A program made the translations under genes and the position numbers. DNA of 64,000 nt from Punica granatum (lineage: Eukaryota; Streptophyta; Magnoliopsida; Myrtales; Lythraceae). Positions 41,674 to 52,475 of the stretch are shown here, piece after piece; within the stretch, counting starts at the first letter, position 1; each line of letters starts with the position of its first letter. Where the stretch lies: positions 1,054,001 to 1,118,000 of the forward strand of contig NC_045133.1 of the NCBI RefSeq assembly GCF_007655135.1, read 5' to 3'. The notes beneath the pieces are model-generated. The model was not told the origin of the DNA, did not search any database, and saw only the letters and a program-made list of their open reading frames with translations.

Positions 41674-42744
41674 CTAAACTGAATCGTCATTCTGCATATG
41701 CGTGCTCGCATTACAATGAGACATACTAATGCCGATATCTGGGGAGTCGGGGAAGCTGTTGCTGTTCTTGGAGTTGGGCCAAAGCCAGATTTTCGAGATA
41801 GAGAAGCTGTCACCTCTAGACCTTGCAATAATCTTCTTCCCGGCCTCGTTCCTCGAATCCAAACAGAATCCATCCTGTCCTCTCCCTCTGCAGAACTGGG
41901 ATTCGAGCCCGCCCTGATTTTGCTTCGGCGATAACACCACTTGAAAATCTAAGTCCCCTACAACATACTGATATGACCCCATCGAGTAGCATCTCCTCGC
42001 ATCCAGATTTCGGGAGCTTCCCTCTCCTTCTTTAATCTCCGTGCCGTTCTCCGGCTCCTCATTTAAGCTCCTGAACTTCCCGAGCCTCACCGAGAAGACC
42101 CTCTTGCTGACCGAGTTAAGGGCATCTTCAGCATCACAGGGCAACATATCCCGTGGTTCCCAGCAGTTATTACTGCTTAATGGAGTCTCCGCCGTGAAGA
42201 GCCCCGAATTCACGAGAGCCCCTCTGCAAAGAGGGCATGTCGAGTTAGAGAGCAGCCAGGTGTCTATGCAATTGATGTGAAAGGCGTGGCTGCATATCGG
42301 GAGCAGCCTAAGCTTGTCTTGGTCGGAAAACTCACACAGGCAGACAGGACAGTCGAACGGTTCCTTCAGACCAATGATGTCTTTGTAATAAAAAACAGGC
42401 AAGGCATCAATGCAGGCCTGGTCGAGGCCGGAGTCGTGCAGGCGGAAGAGCTGCTGAAGCTGCCTCTGGAGAACATGAGACTGAGGGCTCGAGCTCTGGG
42501 CAAATCTATCAGACTGGTAGATCGAAGAAGATGGCTGCTTCATCAGGAATCTGACGAGCAAGTGGACTAGGCCACAGACGAAGAACACAGCTGCTAAGAT
42601 CACTATCACCAGGATGACGGCAGAGCTAATTCGACCCGAGGAAGACGGGGATGGACCGGATTCTTGTTCATAGAGAGGCAACTGCGGTGGAGGGTATGCT
42701 GACAGTTCTCCATCGTGGCTTATTAAAGGTAAAACCTTCGACAT
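41674..42744 (-). CDS. RING-H2 finger E3 ligase of the ATL family (ATL13/46/47-like)
   Basis: Intronless, 356 aa, as is usual for ATL genes. A short Pro-rich N terminus precedes one membrane span (about 41-66, SAVILVIVILAAVFFVCGLV), then the GLD region (HDSGLDQACIDALPVF, about 103-118) and a RING-H2 (132-173; CPVCLCEF, CSHAFHINCIDTWLL, CPLC) with all eight zinc ligands. The RING binds E2 enzymes and the span anchors the ligase to a membrane. The GLD/RING spacing and the YYKDIIGLKEPFDCPVC segment match ATL13, ATL46 and ATL47. The C-terminal half is low in complexity. ATG at 42744 is the first in frame. Family assignment is firm; the exact ortholog is not. Confidence 0.93.
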   Translation of the reverse strand: MSKVLPLISHDGELSAYPPPQLPLYEQESGPSPSSSGRISSAVILVIVILAAVFFVCGLVHLLVRFLMKQPSSSIYQSDRFAQSSSPQSHVLQRQLQQLFRLHDSGLDQACIDALPVFYYKDIIGLKEPFDCPVCLCEFSDQDKLRLLPICSHAFHINCIDTWLLSNSTCPLCRGALVNSGLFTAETPLSSNNCWEPRDMLPCDAEDALNSVSKRVFSVRLGKFRSLNEEPENGTEIKEGEGSSRNLDARRCYSMGSYQYVVGDLDFQVVLSPKQNQGGLESQFCRGRGQDGFCLDSRNEAGKKIIARSRGDSFSISKIWLWPNSKNSNSFPDSPDIGISMSHCNASTHMQNDDSV

Positions 42745-44087
42745 TGCGAGAAGATTTTCCTAGGAAAACAACAACTTGCTGTCGAAAGTCCTAGGAATTC
42801 ACTGCAATGCCCTGCAGAACTTCATCTCTTGGCTGAAGTTCTTGCAAGGAAGGAGAGGCAAATGAAGCGAAGCAATCAAAGGGTCTAAAAAGGTTGAATG
42901 AGCCCTTGAAACTAAAGTCTAATGTGGTATGGCTCTTTTGGTTAGTTGATGTTGGTGGGGCCTCGTTTTGAATTTCTTTTGCCCCATGGGAATCCCCCTA
43001 GAAGGAGGGCTTTCGATTTCGCGCTTCGTCCCCAGAGACCGAACTACTGTTTCGATTTGCAGATTTTTAGTCAGGTCAAAAGGGGATATGTGCGGAGTCA
43101 ATGTTAACTTTTCGACTAAGTACTCATCACGGGATTCTGCTAATCATCGAGACGTGCTTGTCCCATCTAAAAAAGGGTTGGGCTTAGAGGGACATATTTG
43201 ATCAAAAAAAGTTGATCTTGAGCCATGATTGAGGAAGGTCCACCATCACTACACTACTTGATTGTCCACAGTTCGGTTCATGCCTCCTCGACTTATTCAT
43301 CCAATAGCCGGAAGCCGCTACAGTCCCGGGGCCAACAGTCCTAGGTCCTTGGACGGTCCCGTCCTGGGGCCATAATGTTTTCCTCCAATAGCGAAAAGGG
43401 GGAAATAATGTTGTTGCCTCTGTGTCATTTTGCCTGGTGATCAGGGCAGTTGCTCCATCAGTCTTGGCCTGTAGCTTCACCACCACCGACTGTGAAAAAT
43501 CACTTGAGAACCTTTTGTCTCTTTAACTGTCATATATTGGTAGAAAAATCATGATTCCAATCGATCAACAGGGGCAAGCTTCTTCGGCCCGTGGAGGCAA
43601 GGGTTAAGTCCTTTTCTCGATCAGGATTCCGAAAATTACACTACAGAGACGTATCTCAAAAGGGTTCGGGGAGGCAAAAGATCTTGGTGATAGGTATGAG
43701 TCACATGAATCTTCTCCATATTTAAATTTTTCTGGTCACTGACTATGCCAACTCGAGCAGGTGATATTTGATTATAGTCTTCAAAAGCATATTACCTGTC
43801 CAAAGTTGACAATTCTCTGGTGTTAGTTGATTCCCTGCTCACAAAAGCAATTTTGACAAATTGTCTTGTTGGTTTTTCTCCTGCCCCCTTGACATTTTTC
43901 CCCACGCATATGTATTTTCCCGCCAATTCTCGTTTCTTCGTGGCCAGGACCCGCATTCTGCACGGACTGTTAGACGATCGATCGCGACATCGAGTTTTAT
44001 CTTGAACTTTTAATAAGCTTATTGCTGGACAATTAAATAATTTGTTGTTACAGAGGCATTGTACTAGTTACATGTTTTTGTGTGCAA
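42745..44087. other. Intergenic, no gene seen
   Basis: Upstream region of the RING-H2 gene and 3' flank of the receptor kinase. Short ORFs (42968-43201 and 43202-43486) have no recognisable features. Confidence 0.5.
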
Positions 44088-46084
44088 CTAAGCAGTTTGT
44101 TGATTCCCACTTTCCTTGGAAGCCAAGAAAGTCGATGACAGTTCCGAGACCATAGACCTCTCGTCGTCCTCCTTCAATGCGTTAACCATAGTGGCGACGT
44201 CACGTAGGCTTGGCCTCTCACTAGGACTTGGACTTACGCACTTGAGTGCAATCTGTAACAGGTTCACCATCCTCTCCTCGCTCGCCCCTTCAGAGATTAG
44301 GGCCCGATCAAATACCTCCGAGGTCCATTCCTCTCGAACCACTGAGTGGACCCACCTTGCCAGATCGACACCACTGTTCTCGACCGTCTTTCCAGTGAGA
44401 AGCTCGAGAAGAATCACCCCGAAGGCATAGGTGTCTGCCCCGAAGGAATCGGTTTCCGTCTGAGAGATGAAACTACTGGAGTAGTCTTGAGTGTTTTCTA
44501 CCATCATTAGCCCGTACTCGGAAATACATGGGTCCACGTTCCTGTCGAACAAGATGTTTGTGGATTTTAAGCCCCCGTGAGCAATCCCGTCTTCGCGAAG
44601 CTTCCCGTGCATGAAGGCTAGAGCTCCGGCGATGCTCACTGCGGTATTTAATCTAGTTCCCCAATCAAATGTTTGCTCATTACTCGATCCTGAAAAGAAG
44701 CAGCCCAAAATTATTTCAATTAATTTTCCTCTTTACCAGTAAATTCTAGACTCTAGTCATTATTCGATTATAATGATCAAGTATAATTACCGTGGAGAAG
44801 CTTGAAGAGGCTCCCGTTGGGCTGAAACTCGTAGACGACGAGCTTCTCCTGCCTCGAGCAGTAAAACGCCAGAGGGGCCAATACATTCGGGTGCTTGACT
44901 TGGTCGATCCTCTTCATCCTCCATTGGAAATCCTCGCTTGAGACTCCCCACTCTTTAATCCTCTTCACAGCTAAGTCCGCCAAACCATCGATCATGACCT
45001 TGTAAAGCGTCCCGTGTTTCCCTCTCCCAAGCAGTTCTGCCGGAGCTCTAAGGAGATCGTCGAAGTTCAAGTCCTTTACTGCCCGATCATTTAGGACCAC
45101 AAGAGTCGACGGACCGCCTTCCATAGATGTCATGGAGTACTCCGATTTATCGCCATTCTTAAACTCAACCGAAGGAGGTCGGGTCACTCGACTCTTGCTA
45201 GTGGTAGTGCTCTCCTCGCCTATTATGTTCTTCTCATCATCAACTACTCTATTTCTCCTCTTCCTTAAGCATACAACTTTAAGCCCGATAAAGAGGACTA
45301 CGAGTAGCCCAAGGAATGCATATCCCAAGTATATAAGGAACCGATCGGTGGACCACTCCTTCGACTTTTTCCTTGAAGGGAGAGGAGGCGGGCATGAATT
45401 AGGCAGTGGCTTCCCGCACAATCCGGGATTTGGCAAGAAGCTGTCCACCCCCAAACGGCCCTTGAGATCAGGAATCTGACCGCTCAAGTTGTTGTTCGAG
45501 ACATTAAATTCCTCGTACCGGGCATAGTCTGTCTCGGGCAGGGACCCGATAAAATGGTTGTTCTGGGCGAGGAACGAGAGCAGGTCTGGGTTTTCACCCA
45601 GATCAGGCAACTTGCCTGTGAAGTTGTTGTTCGATATATTGATCCTCCTTAGGCTACTTATTTTCAACATGCTCACCGGAATTTCTCCCGAGAATCGGTT
45701 GTTACTCAAGTACAAGTGTGTGAGGTGCTTACAGTTTGATATCTCTCGTGGGATACCTCCTCCGAGATTGTTCCCACTTAAGCTCAGCACAACAAGAGAC
45801 CTCGCTGAGCAGAGAAATTCGGGATCAAAGATCCCACTGAGTCCCAGCCCATCGAGGACGATTTTTCGAATGACTGGTGAACCGGGATTGCAGGCTATGC
45901 CCCTCCAAGCACAGGGATCGGAAGTCAAGTTCCATCCCCAGCTGTCGTCTCTCAGTGCATCATCCGGCGAGAGCTTTCCCATGAACTCGACTAGGGACCG
46001 CCTCACTCGATCAGACTCAGAGTTCACTCCCGGAAAGATGAGGAGAACCGAAAACAGGAACACCCAAGTAGGGGCATGTTCCAT
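44088..46084 (-). CDS. LRR receptor-like pseudokinase (LRR-III type, two exons)
   Basis: Exons 46084-44791 and 44689-44088 join in phase to 631 aa. A signal peptide (1-22) is followed by an LRRNT-like segment (WNLTSDPCAWRGIAC), about five LRRs (70-205), a Pro-rich stalk, one membrane span (248-272) and a kinase-like domain (about 345-610). It should sit in the plasma membrane. The glycine loop (LGRGKHGTLYKV) and Lys374 (LAVKRIK) are kept, but the catalytic HRD is replaced (IAHGGLKSTN, about 467-474) and DFG reads EYG (489-491), so phosphotransfer is unlikely. This is the usual state of the LRR-III 'probable inactive receptor kinase' group, including the single intron after the N-lobe. Ligand and partner are unknown. 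Confidence 0.92.
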
Positions 46085-48336
46085 TTTTCTTGGGAAAATT
46101 GGATCTGTGTGGAAAAATACTAGTACAAATGTTACTCATTCAATCAGGCTACAGTCCAATGATGCTTTATAATCCCGGGATCGGCAGTTCGCTACATGCG
46201 ACAAGGAAAACACGACGAAAGCGTCATTACTCTTTGAACAGAATGGGCTACACTTGAGAACAAGCAAGTGAAGTTCATTGATGATAATATTCAATATTCC
46301 CAAAAGTACATCGATGAGTGCAAGCATGAAGTTGAAGTTGAAAGCTAACACCTAATTAAGGAATCCGAACCATAGATTAATCGTGGGCACTTGACAAAAT
46401 GCATTCTAGTTGAGTAGAATTTACCTGCATACGGTGGTTGGAAAAATCCATCGGAAATATCTCGTTATTAGCCTAACGTCCGAACGAGAATTAATCTCAA
46501 ACAATAAGTTGAAGATCCAATTCTGGTTCTTGGTACCCTATATGTTAGAATCGGAACAGGGACCAAAATCGATTTTCCAAGAAAGAAGATTAAACCGAAG
46601 ATTTATTAATATGGAATAAGATTAAAAAACCATGAGTGCCGGCTTGTTGAAATGGTCTTTTGATTTTGTTTGTTGTTCTTATAATCCTTTCGCTTGTCCT
46701 CTCAGCAATCTTTAACTGTTTGATATAGAAACCAAAACGGGACACAGGTTGATCGACATTAGATGTCTTTTGCAATAACTTCTTGCTGTTGGAGATAACC
46801 ATCAGCATTGAATGGGGAAAAAAAAATTGATCAATGAATTGTAACTTTGAAGCAGAAAAGAAAGATTTATTAAAGTGAACACAGTGACTAAAAATCCGAG
46901 TCCCAGACGAATGTACGTGCCACCGAAATCTAAGCGATGAAATCGTACCTTAGAGTATCTTATTCAGCGGTGATATGTATACACATGGTTAGTTTAGCAT
47001 TGCCTTGTTTGACCAGTTCTAACCAATTTAATACGTTATCCTAAGACGTTCGCAAATTATGCATGTGTTGTTATCATTTATCAATACGTACATGATCCTT
47101 GAAGACGATGATGATTTACTATGCCACATCCAAAAACAAGGGGAAAGGAGCAAAAAGATGAAGGCAAATGAACAAGAAAAGTCGGGAATAGTAACATTAT
47201 GACCGTCCTAATTAAAGGAACTATACAAAATCTAACATGTCATAAAATTGCACCTAACATTATTCTTACACATTTTTTAAAAAGGAATTTGAACCGTTCT
47301 ACACGAGTCATGACAAGTCGGCCTTTAAACCAAAATCATCACGCGTGACTTCAACCTCGATCGTGATTATCTTAAAGATTTACACCCTTGTAAGTGTAAA
47401 TGGTACTTGTAAACTATGTCTTACCCTAATGCTACGAGTGAACCTTTTAGGCATATGCCTTGCATTATTGCACCATGCAAGATGAAAATAGCATACAATT
47501 ATGTGACCTATTTTGTTTTGCTCCGTTTCGCATCGATGCGAACTGCCATCTGTGAACGCTGTGCAATTTTTTCCCCCCTTATTCTTTTGGTTATTAGATT
47601 GAGAGATTTCTGACTTATTTGATTTGCAAATATAATTTTAAAGTCACAACTTTAACCTAATTCTATCCATAACAAAACAAAATAGCTCATATAAAGTCAA
47701 CGAGTGAGCCTCATTTATACAACTTTTTTTTCACGACAAAACAAAATAACTTATACAAAGTCAAATGATGAGCCTCATTTATACCACTTTTTTTCAAAAT
47801 CAAAATCTAATTTTAAAATTATATTTTGAAACCAAACGCCATTAAAATCATGATCGCAAGCGAATCACACCATTAAAATCTTTACCAGAATAGCAAATTT
47901 CAATTTCTACCGACTAAAGAGAACGAAATTTGACATACACCCTCAACTAGAAAAATAAATAAATAGAGATCCTACTTCATGGATCTAGGATCTCTATTAC
48001 AATCAATAGAAATTTATGAATAATTTTTATAATATGGATAGAAAAAATCTATGCTGAGTTTTACTTTTAACGGATGGACTCATCTCAAATTCAGTCGGGG
48101 CTCATTGGTCGTAGACCAAAAAATCATAACTAGGAGCATCTATTGATGGCACAACAATTTCATCACGTGCCTTTTATTTTTTCCTATCTGCATAAAATGG
48201 GAATTGAGAGATTTTTTTTTTATGCTTAATTAATGTTCTTGTCCTGCTCGCTTTATTCCACCAATGGCGGGATCAGTCGATCGATCGGTCTTATTGGGAA
48301 GGAAGGAGGGGGAGAGAGAGAGAGAGAGAGAGAGCA
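46085..48336. other. Intergenic between RLK and transporter pseudogene
   Basis: Divergent upstream region. It contains a dispersed-repeat-like stretch (46515-46580), an inverted MITE copy (47615-47841) and a GA tract (48311-48334). Remaining ORFs are unrecognised. Confidence 0.5.
47615..47841 (-). mobile_element. MITE copy 3 (inverted orientation)
   Basis: The reverse complement matches the elements at 8.1 and 12.0 kb: GGCGTTTGGTTTC at the start, AAAATTAGATTTTGATTTTG, then two internal units with GTATAAATGAGGCTCA and ATAAGTTATTTTGTTTTG. A TTA-like flank is seen on the 47.84-kb side only. No coding capacity. Confidence 0.7.
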
Positions 48337-50178
48337 ATGGAGATGAAGGGGTGGATTCTGAGAATGCTACCAGTGGCGGCAATGGCGGCCGTGGAGTACT
48401 TGGTCTGTCACCAAATCCGCCACGTCCAGAGGAACGAGCCGCTTCGTCTTCCTCGCCTACTCCAACGCCCTCTCTGCTCTCATCCTCCTCCCTCTTCCTC
48501 CACCGCAGGTCATCTCTCTGGAACCGAAACCGCAGCCCCCGACCTCTCGTTTCAGCTCACTCGATACTGAATTTGTTCTTCTTCTGCTTCTGTTTTGCGC
48601 AGATCTAATAAGAGGCCTCCTCTCACCTTCCCTCTCCTCTGCAGATTCTTCCTTCTCAGTCTCGTCGGGTAAGCTAAGCTAAGCGCTATACGTTGCTGAA
48701 ATGATCTCCTGAATGAGTCAGTCGATGAGGGTTTTGATTGCTTTGAGATTGAGGATTGCTTGCAGCGTAACCTTGATGCAGAACTGTGTATTCACTGGCC
48801 TGAGCTACAGCTCTCCCACGATTGCTTCAGCAATGGCGAATTTGATCGCCGCCTTCACCTTCTTGTTTGCTGTTATCTTTAGGTCTGTACATGTTTTCTC
48901 AATGTGTATTGCGGAAACCTGAGAACTGAACTTAAACGAGCAGCGTGATGTGAAGTGCTCTTACTGTTTTAGGATAGAGAAATTGGATATCAAAAGCTGG
49001 ATAAGCCGAATCAAAGTTCTTGGAACACTCGTGTCGATCGCGGGAGCATTGGTTGTGATCTTCTATAAAGGTCCTCCAGTTAGCCTTGTCACCTTAACTG
49101 TCGATTACTCACTGAGGCCGACTACATTTTCATGAGCGCCCAATTGGATCCTCGGCGGTGCTTTTCTTGCAACTGCTAGTTTATCTTGTGCGGTGTGGTA
49201 TACTTCTCAGGTGGGTAGGATGCAGCTTCTCTTTGGTGAGATTTATGTGGAGATGACTGGAAAGGGATCCAAATGCTTGGACACTGAGGCCTGATGTCGA
49301 GCTCGTTCCCGTCCTCTATTCGCTGAGAATTGAAAATCAAGTTTGAACTCCATGTTCCTGAATGAGTCACTTTTTGGAACTATAATTTCTTTTTAACCCT
49401 AGGCACCAAGCTTGCAATTCGTCGTAGGCTTTCTGTGGCAATGTGGTGACTTTCTGCATCTCTTCATGGTGTATACACAAGAAAGGGCCCGTCTTTGTAG
49501 CCATATTTAAGCCGTTGAGTATTGTTTTGGTGCCGTAATGAGTACCATCTTCCTTGGTGATACCCTCTGTCTTGGCAGGTACACCTCTAAGAACATACCA
49601 TCTCTCTCTTTACTAGACGTTGCAGATGACTATACATCATATAACTGATGGGACCTTCCTTTTAGGGACCTGAATATTTCGGTTGACGTGTTCTACTATG
49701 ATGAATTTCTCTAAACTTCAATTCCATATCTCTATCATGCCAAACAAAGATGTGGATACTATGGGAATCAAGAGGTGCGCTCTTTGGATGAATGAATACT
49801 TTTGGTTCTCATGAACACTGGTGATCCTCCATTTTGATTATTATGTATGAACCCACCCTCTTAATTGTTGTCTAAGCTCTATATGTACGATTTACATGCC
49901 TGGGGAGAACCGTGCTGAGAGTTGGTAATTACAAAGTTAGTCAAGAAACCTCAGTGTGGGTCCTCTAGGAGTAAGGCAAATTTACAAACATCCAACTTCA
50001 TAATTGCTGATGGAATCGTGTCTACAGTGTTGTTGGTGCCATAGTAATCGTGGGTGGCTTTTATGGAGTCATATGGGCGAAATCCCAAGAAATGGAGGCA
50101 GATGAAGTCTGCGGAAATGCTGGTCCGGAACCACATACTCAGAATACGCCTTTTCTGGAGGGCCACGAACATATATGA
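48337..50178 (+). pseudogene. WAT1-related (EamA-type) transporter pseudogene
   Basis: Pieces of a plant drug/metabolite exporter are collinear over 1.8 kb with GT-AG-like borders: MEMKGWILRMLPVAAMAAVE (48337), TSRFVFLAYSNALSALILLP (from about 48433, another frame), SNKRPPLTFPLLCRFFLLSL (48603), VTLMQNCVFTGLSYSSPT (48770), IEKLDIKSWISRIKVLGTLV (48974), RDPNAWTLRPDVELVPVLYS (49265), KKGPVFVAIFKPLSIV (49485) and a last exon VVGAIVIVGGFYGVIWAKSQ ending at 50178. Disablements are a frameshift with loss of a few residues after AAVE (about 48397), TGA at 49133-49135 inside an exon, a decayed stretch at 49200-49450 and a frameshift near 49533 before AVMSTIFLGDTL. Relatives are multi-span vacuolar or plasma-membrane amino acid/auxin transporters. 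No functional protein is expected. Confidence 0.87.
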
Positions 50179-52191
50179 CACAGTGCTTAGTTTCTTGCAT
50201 TTCAAGTGAAAGTCTGGTACGTTTCTTCCAGTTCACGACCATCTTTGTATCACTCATGAAGTTGCATCTCTTAGGCTGTGCTTAACTTGTTCTGTTCAGT
50301 TATTACCCTATTACAACCATTGGGCTCTTAATAGGTAGAAGTGTCATCTGGAGCAGCAGAAGTTGAAGGCTTTATTACTTGTGCAACATCTGGTCAAAGG
50401 TATTTGCTCCCCTTTCGTGCATATTGCTAATAGATGTGCAATTGCCGAGTTTTGAAAAAAGTTGTGCAAACTTGGTGCGTTGTAATGATAATTTCCACTT
50501 ACACGATCTCATTGGACCATTCGGTACATCCCATGTGCACTAAATGAAAGTTAACTTGTAGCATTTTCCTTGAGATTGGCTAAATCATCCACTAATTGAA
50601 GTATATAAACAGAAGCACTATAACTTGGGCCGATTGGGCTTTAGTTAAGCGGGGTTGGCCTCTTCCATTTGCTCAGGTAATAGAGGCTGAATGCTCCAAA
50701 CGTTTGATATTTGAAGGCAGACCTTAACATTTGTACCCAGCATATTTTGTACTGCCAAGCTGTAAAGAGCAAGCAATCTTTATTCCATATCGATATAATT
50801 GGATACCCTTTTATGGACACTTTTAACTGTTTATTATTAATTATCATGATTAAGCATGCTCTAAAAGAGTTTTGGCAATCACCTATGTTGATTGGGGTTT
50901 AGGATTTAATCCTCTTTATGATGCTATGTGTCTGCCATCTGCTTTCTGGACTCTTTCTACCTCATCTTTATGACTCTTTTTGCCTTTTCTAGACACGCAC
51001 TATCTTCTCAGTCTCGTTTTTGTGTTTTGCTTTCTCTTTACTTATGCCTTCCACCAAACCTTCTTTTGAAGTCCTGCAATTATTTCATCTTAAAGTCTCA
51101 GTCTCGAATTGCAGCGATTCTACTTTTTAACTCTGCTAGTCCTACCGTATCCAAGGCTACGGTCCCTGAGGCTCCATTGCCTTGGATGGGGCCTCTATCA
51201 TTTAAGCTCGAGTATCACACCCCTCTAGCACGGCAAATTTTTCCCATTACTTTTAGTTATTTGTTTATGAGCATGATCAATGCAGGCCCCGATTCACTGG
51301 ACGCATTAAAACCATTTCTGGATCGTGTCCAGATCTTATGATACATGTTAAGATATACTCTCACTTTACTGGGTTGAGAACAGTCGTCTCGTCTCGATGA
51401 TGACTGCTCAATCTGGCCTTCCATGTGCGACTACATGGGATCTGTTGGAAGGGAGCCAACCAACAACATCGAGCTAATGTTAGGTTGGATGACGGGCCAC
51501 GTGAGCCAAGAAATGGACCAGACGAAGTTGTTTGCTTGCTATTCGATGACTATAGGTCTTTGACTGCGACATTCTTACGGGTCCTTACTACATCATATGC
51601 CCCGAACCGCAAAGTCAATTATTTTATTGAAAAAGAGTATAAGGATTTGGTTTGACGATTCCTATCTGGTCCGATTAGCTTCGTTCCGTGCTCTCTTTAT
51701 ATAATCGTTCCTCTTTTTTTTAATTCAATTATTTTCTATTCATTCAGTTTTCAGTATTGACTACAAAATAATTATATATTCTCTCTGTCGTTTTTTTTAA
51801 TCTGGTCCGATCAACTTATATGACTGAATCTTCCAGCCAAGCGAATGCTCGAAATATTGATTGAATACACCCGTGATTTAGTAAAAATGACCATTTTTAA
51901 ATAAATTCTCCAAACTAAAAATGCAAAATTATTATATGTATGTATATATATATATATAATCAAAATGAAATCTTTTTCTTCTTTTTGCTCAACCAAATTC
52001 ATAGTGATCGCCACAGACGAATCTTCTATTTATATACCAATAGGCGTGCGCCTGGCCAGCGTGGTGTGGCCGTGCGGGTCAAGCTAAACGGAGCCGGTAC
52101 TCGGGTCGGTTTGACCCGAATTTTAGTAACCAACTCTTCCCGGTCTTTACTTCCACTGTCACAGTCAATCCAAGCTCTCTTCCTCTCCCTG
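50179..52191. other. Intergenic, no gene seen
   Basis: Region between the transporter pseudogene and the ROP gene. ORFs near 50928-51341 and 51425-51655 have no recognisable family features. A TA run lies near 51938-51958. Confidence 0.5.
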
Positions 52192-52221
52192 TCTCTCTCT
52201 CTCTGTCTCTCTCTCTCTCTC
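52192..52221. repeat. (CT)n tract in the ROP 5' region
   Basis: CT repeats about 255 bp upstream of the ROP start on the coding strand, probably in the 5' UTR or core promoter. Confidence 0.8.
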
Positions 52222-52475
52222 ATGTGGTCTTGAAGCGAGATCGAAGCTTCCGATCGATCTCCATTTTCCATATATAGAAGCCCTCGCCGGTACTGATCGG
52301 AGCCGACGGCTATCGACCGGAGAATCATGTGATCCGCCGCCACTTCTCCTCTCCCTCCGAAGACAATCAAGAAGCTCACTGATCGCCGACTTCATTCTCG
52401 TGGTCTACCGTTTCCATTTCAAGTGAATCGAATCGGTTTCTCGTCTCTCCATTTCCGTTGTTCTCCTTGAATTCG

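Noticed and set aside
50928..51655. ORFs of 137 and 76 codons between the transporter pseudogene and ROP
   Set aside because: No recognised domain, no splice partners, and composition like the surrounding non-coding DNA.
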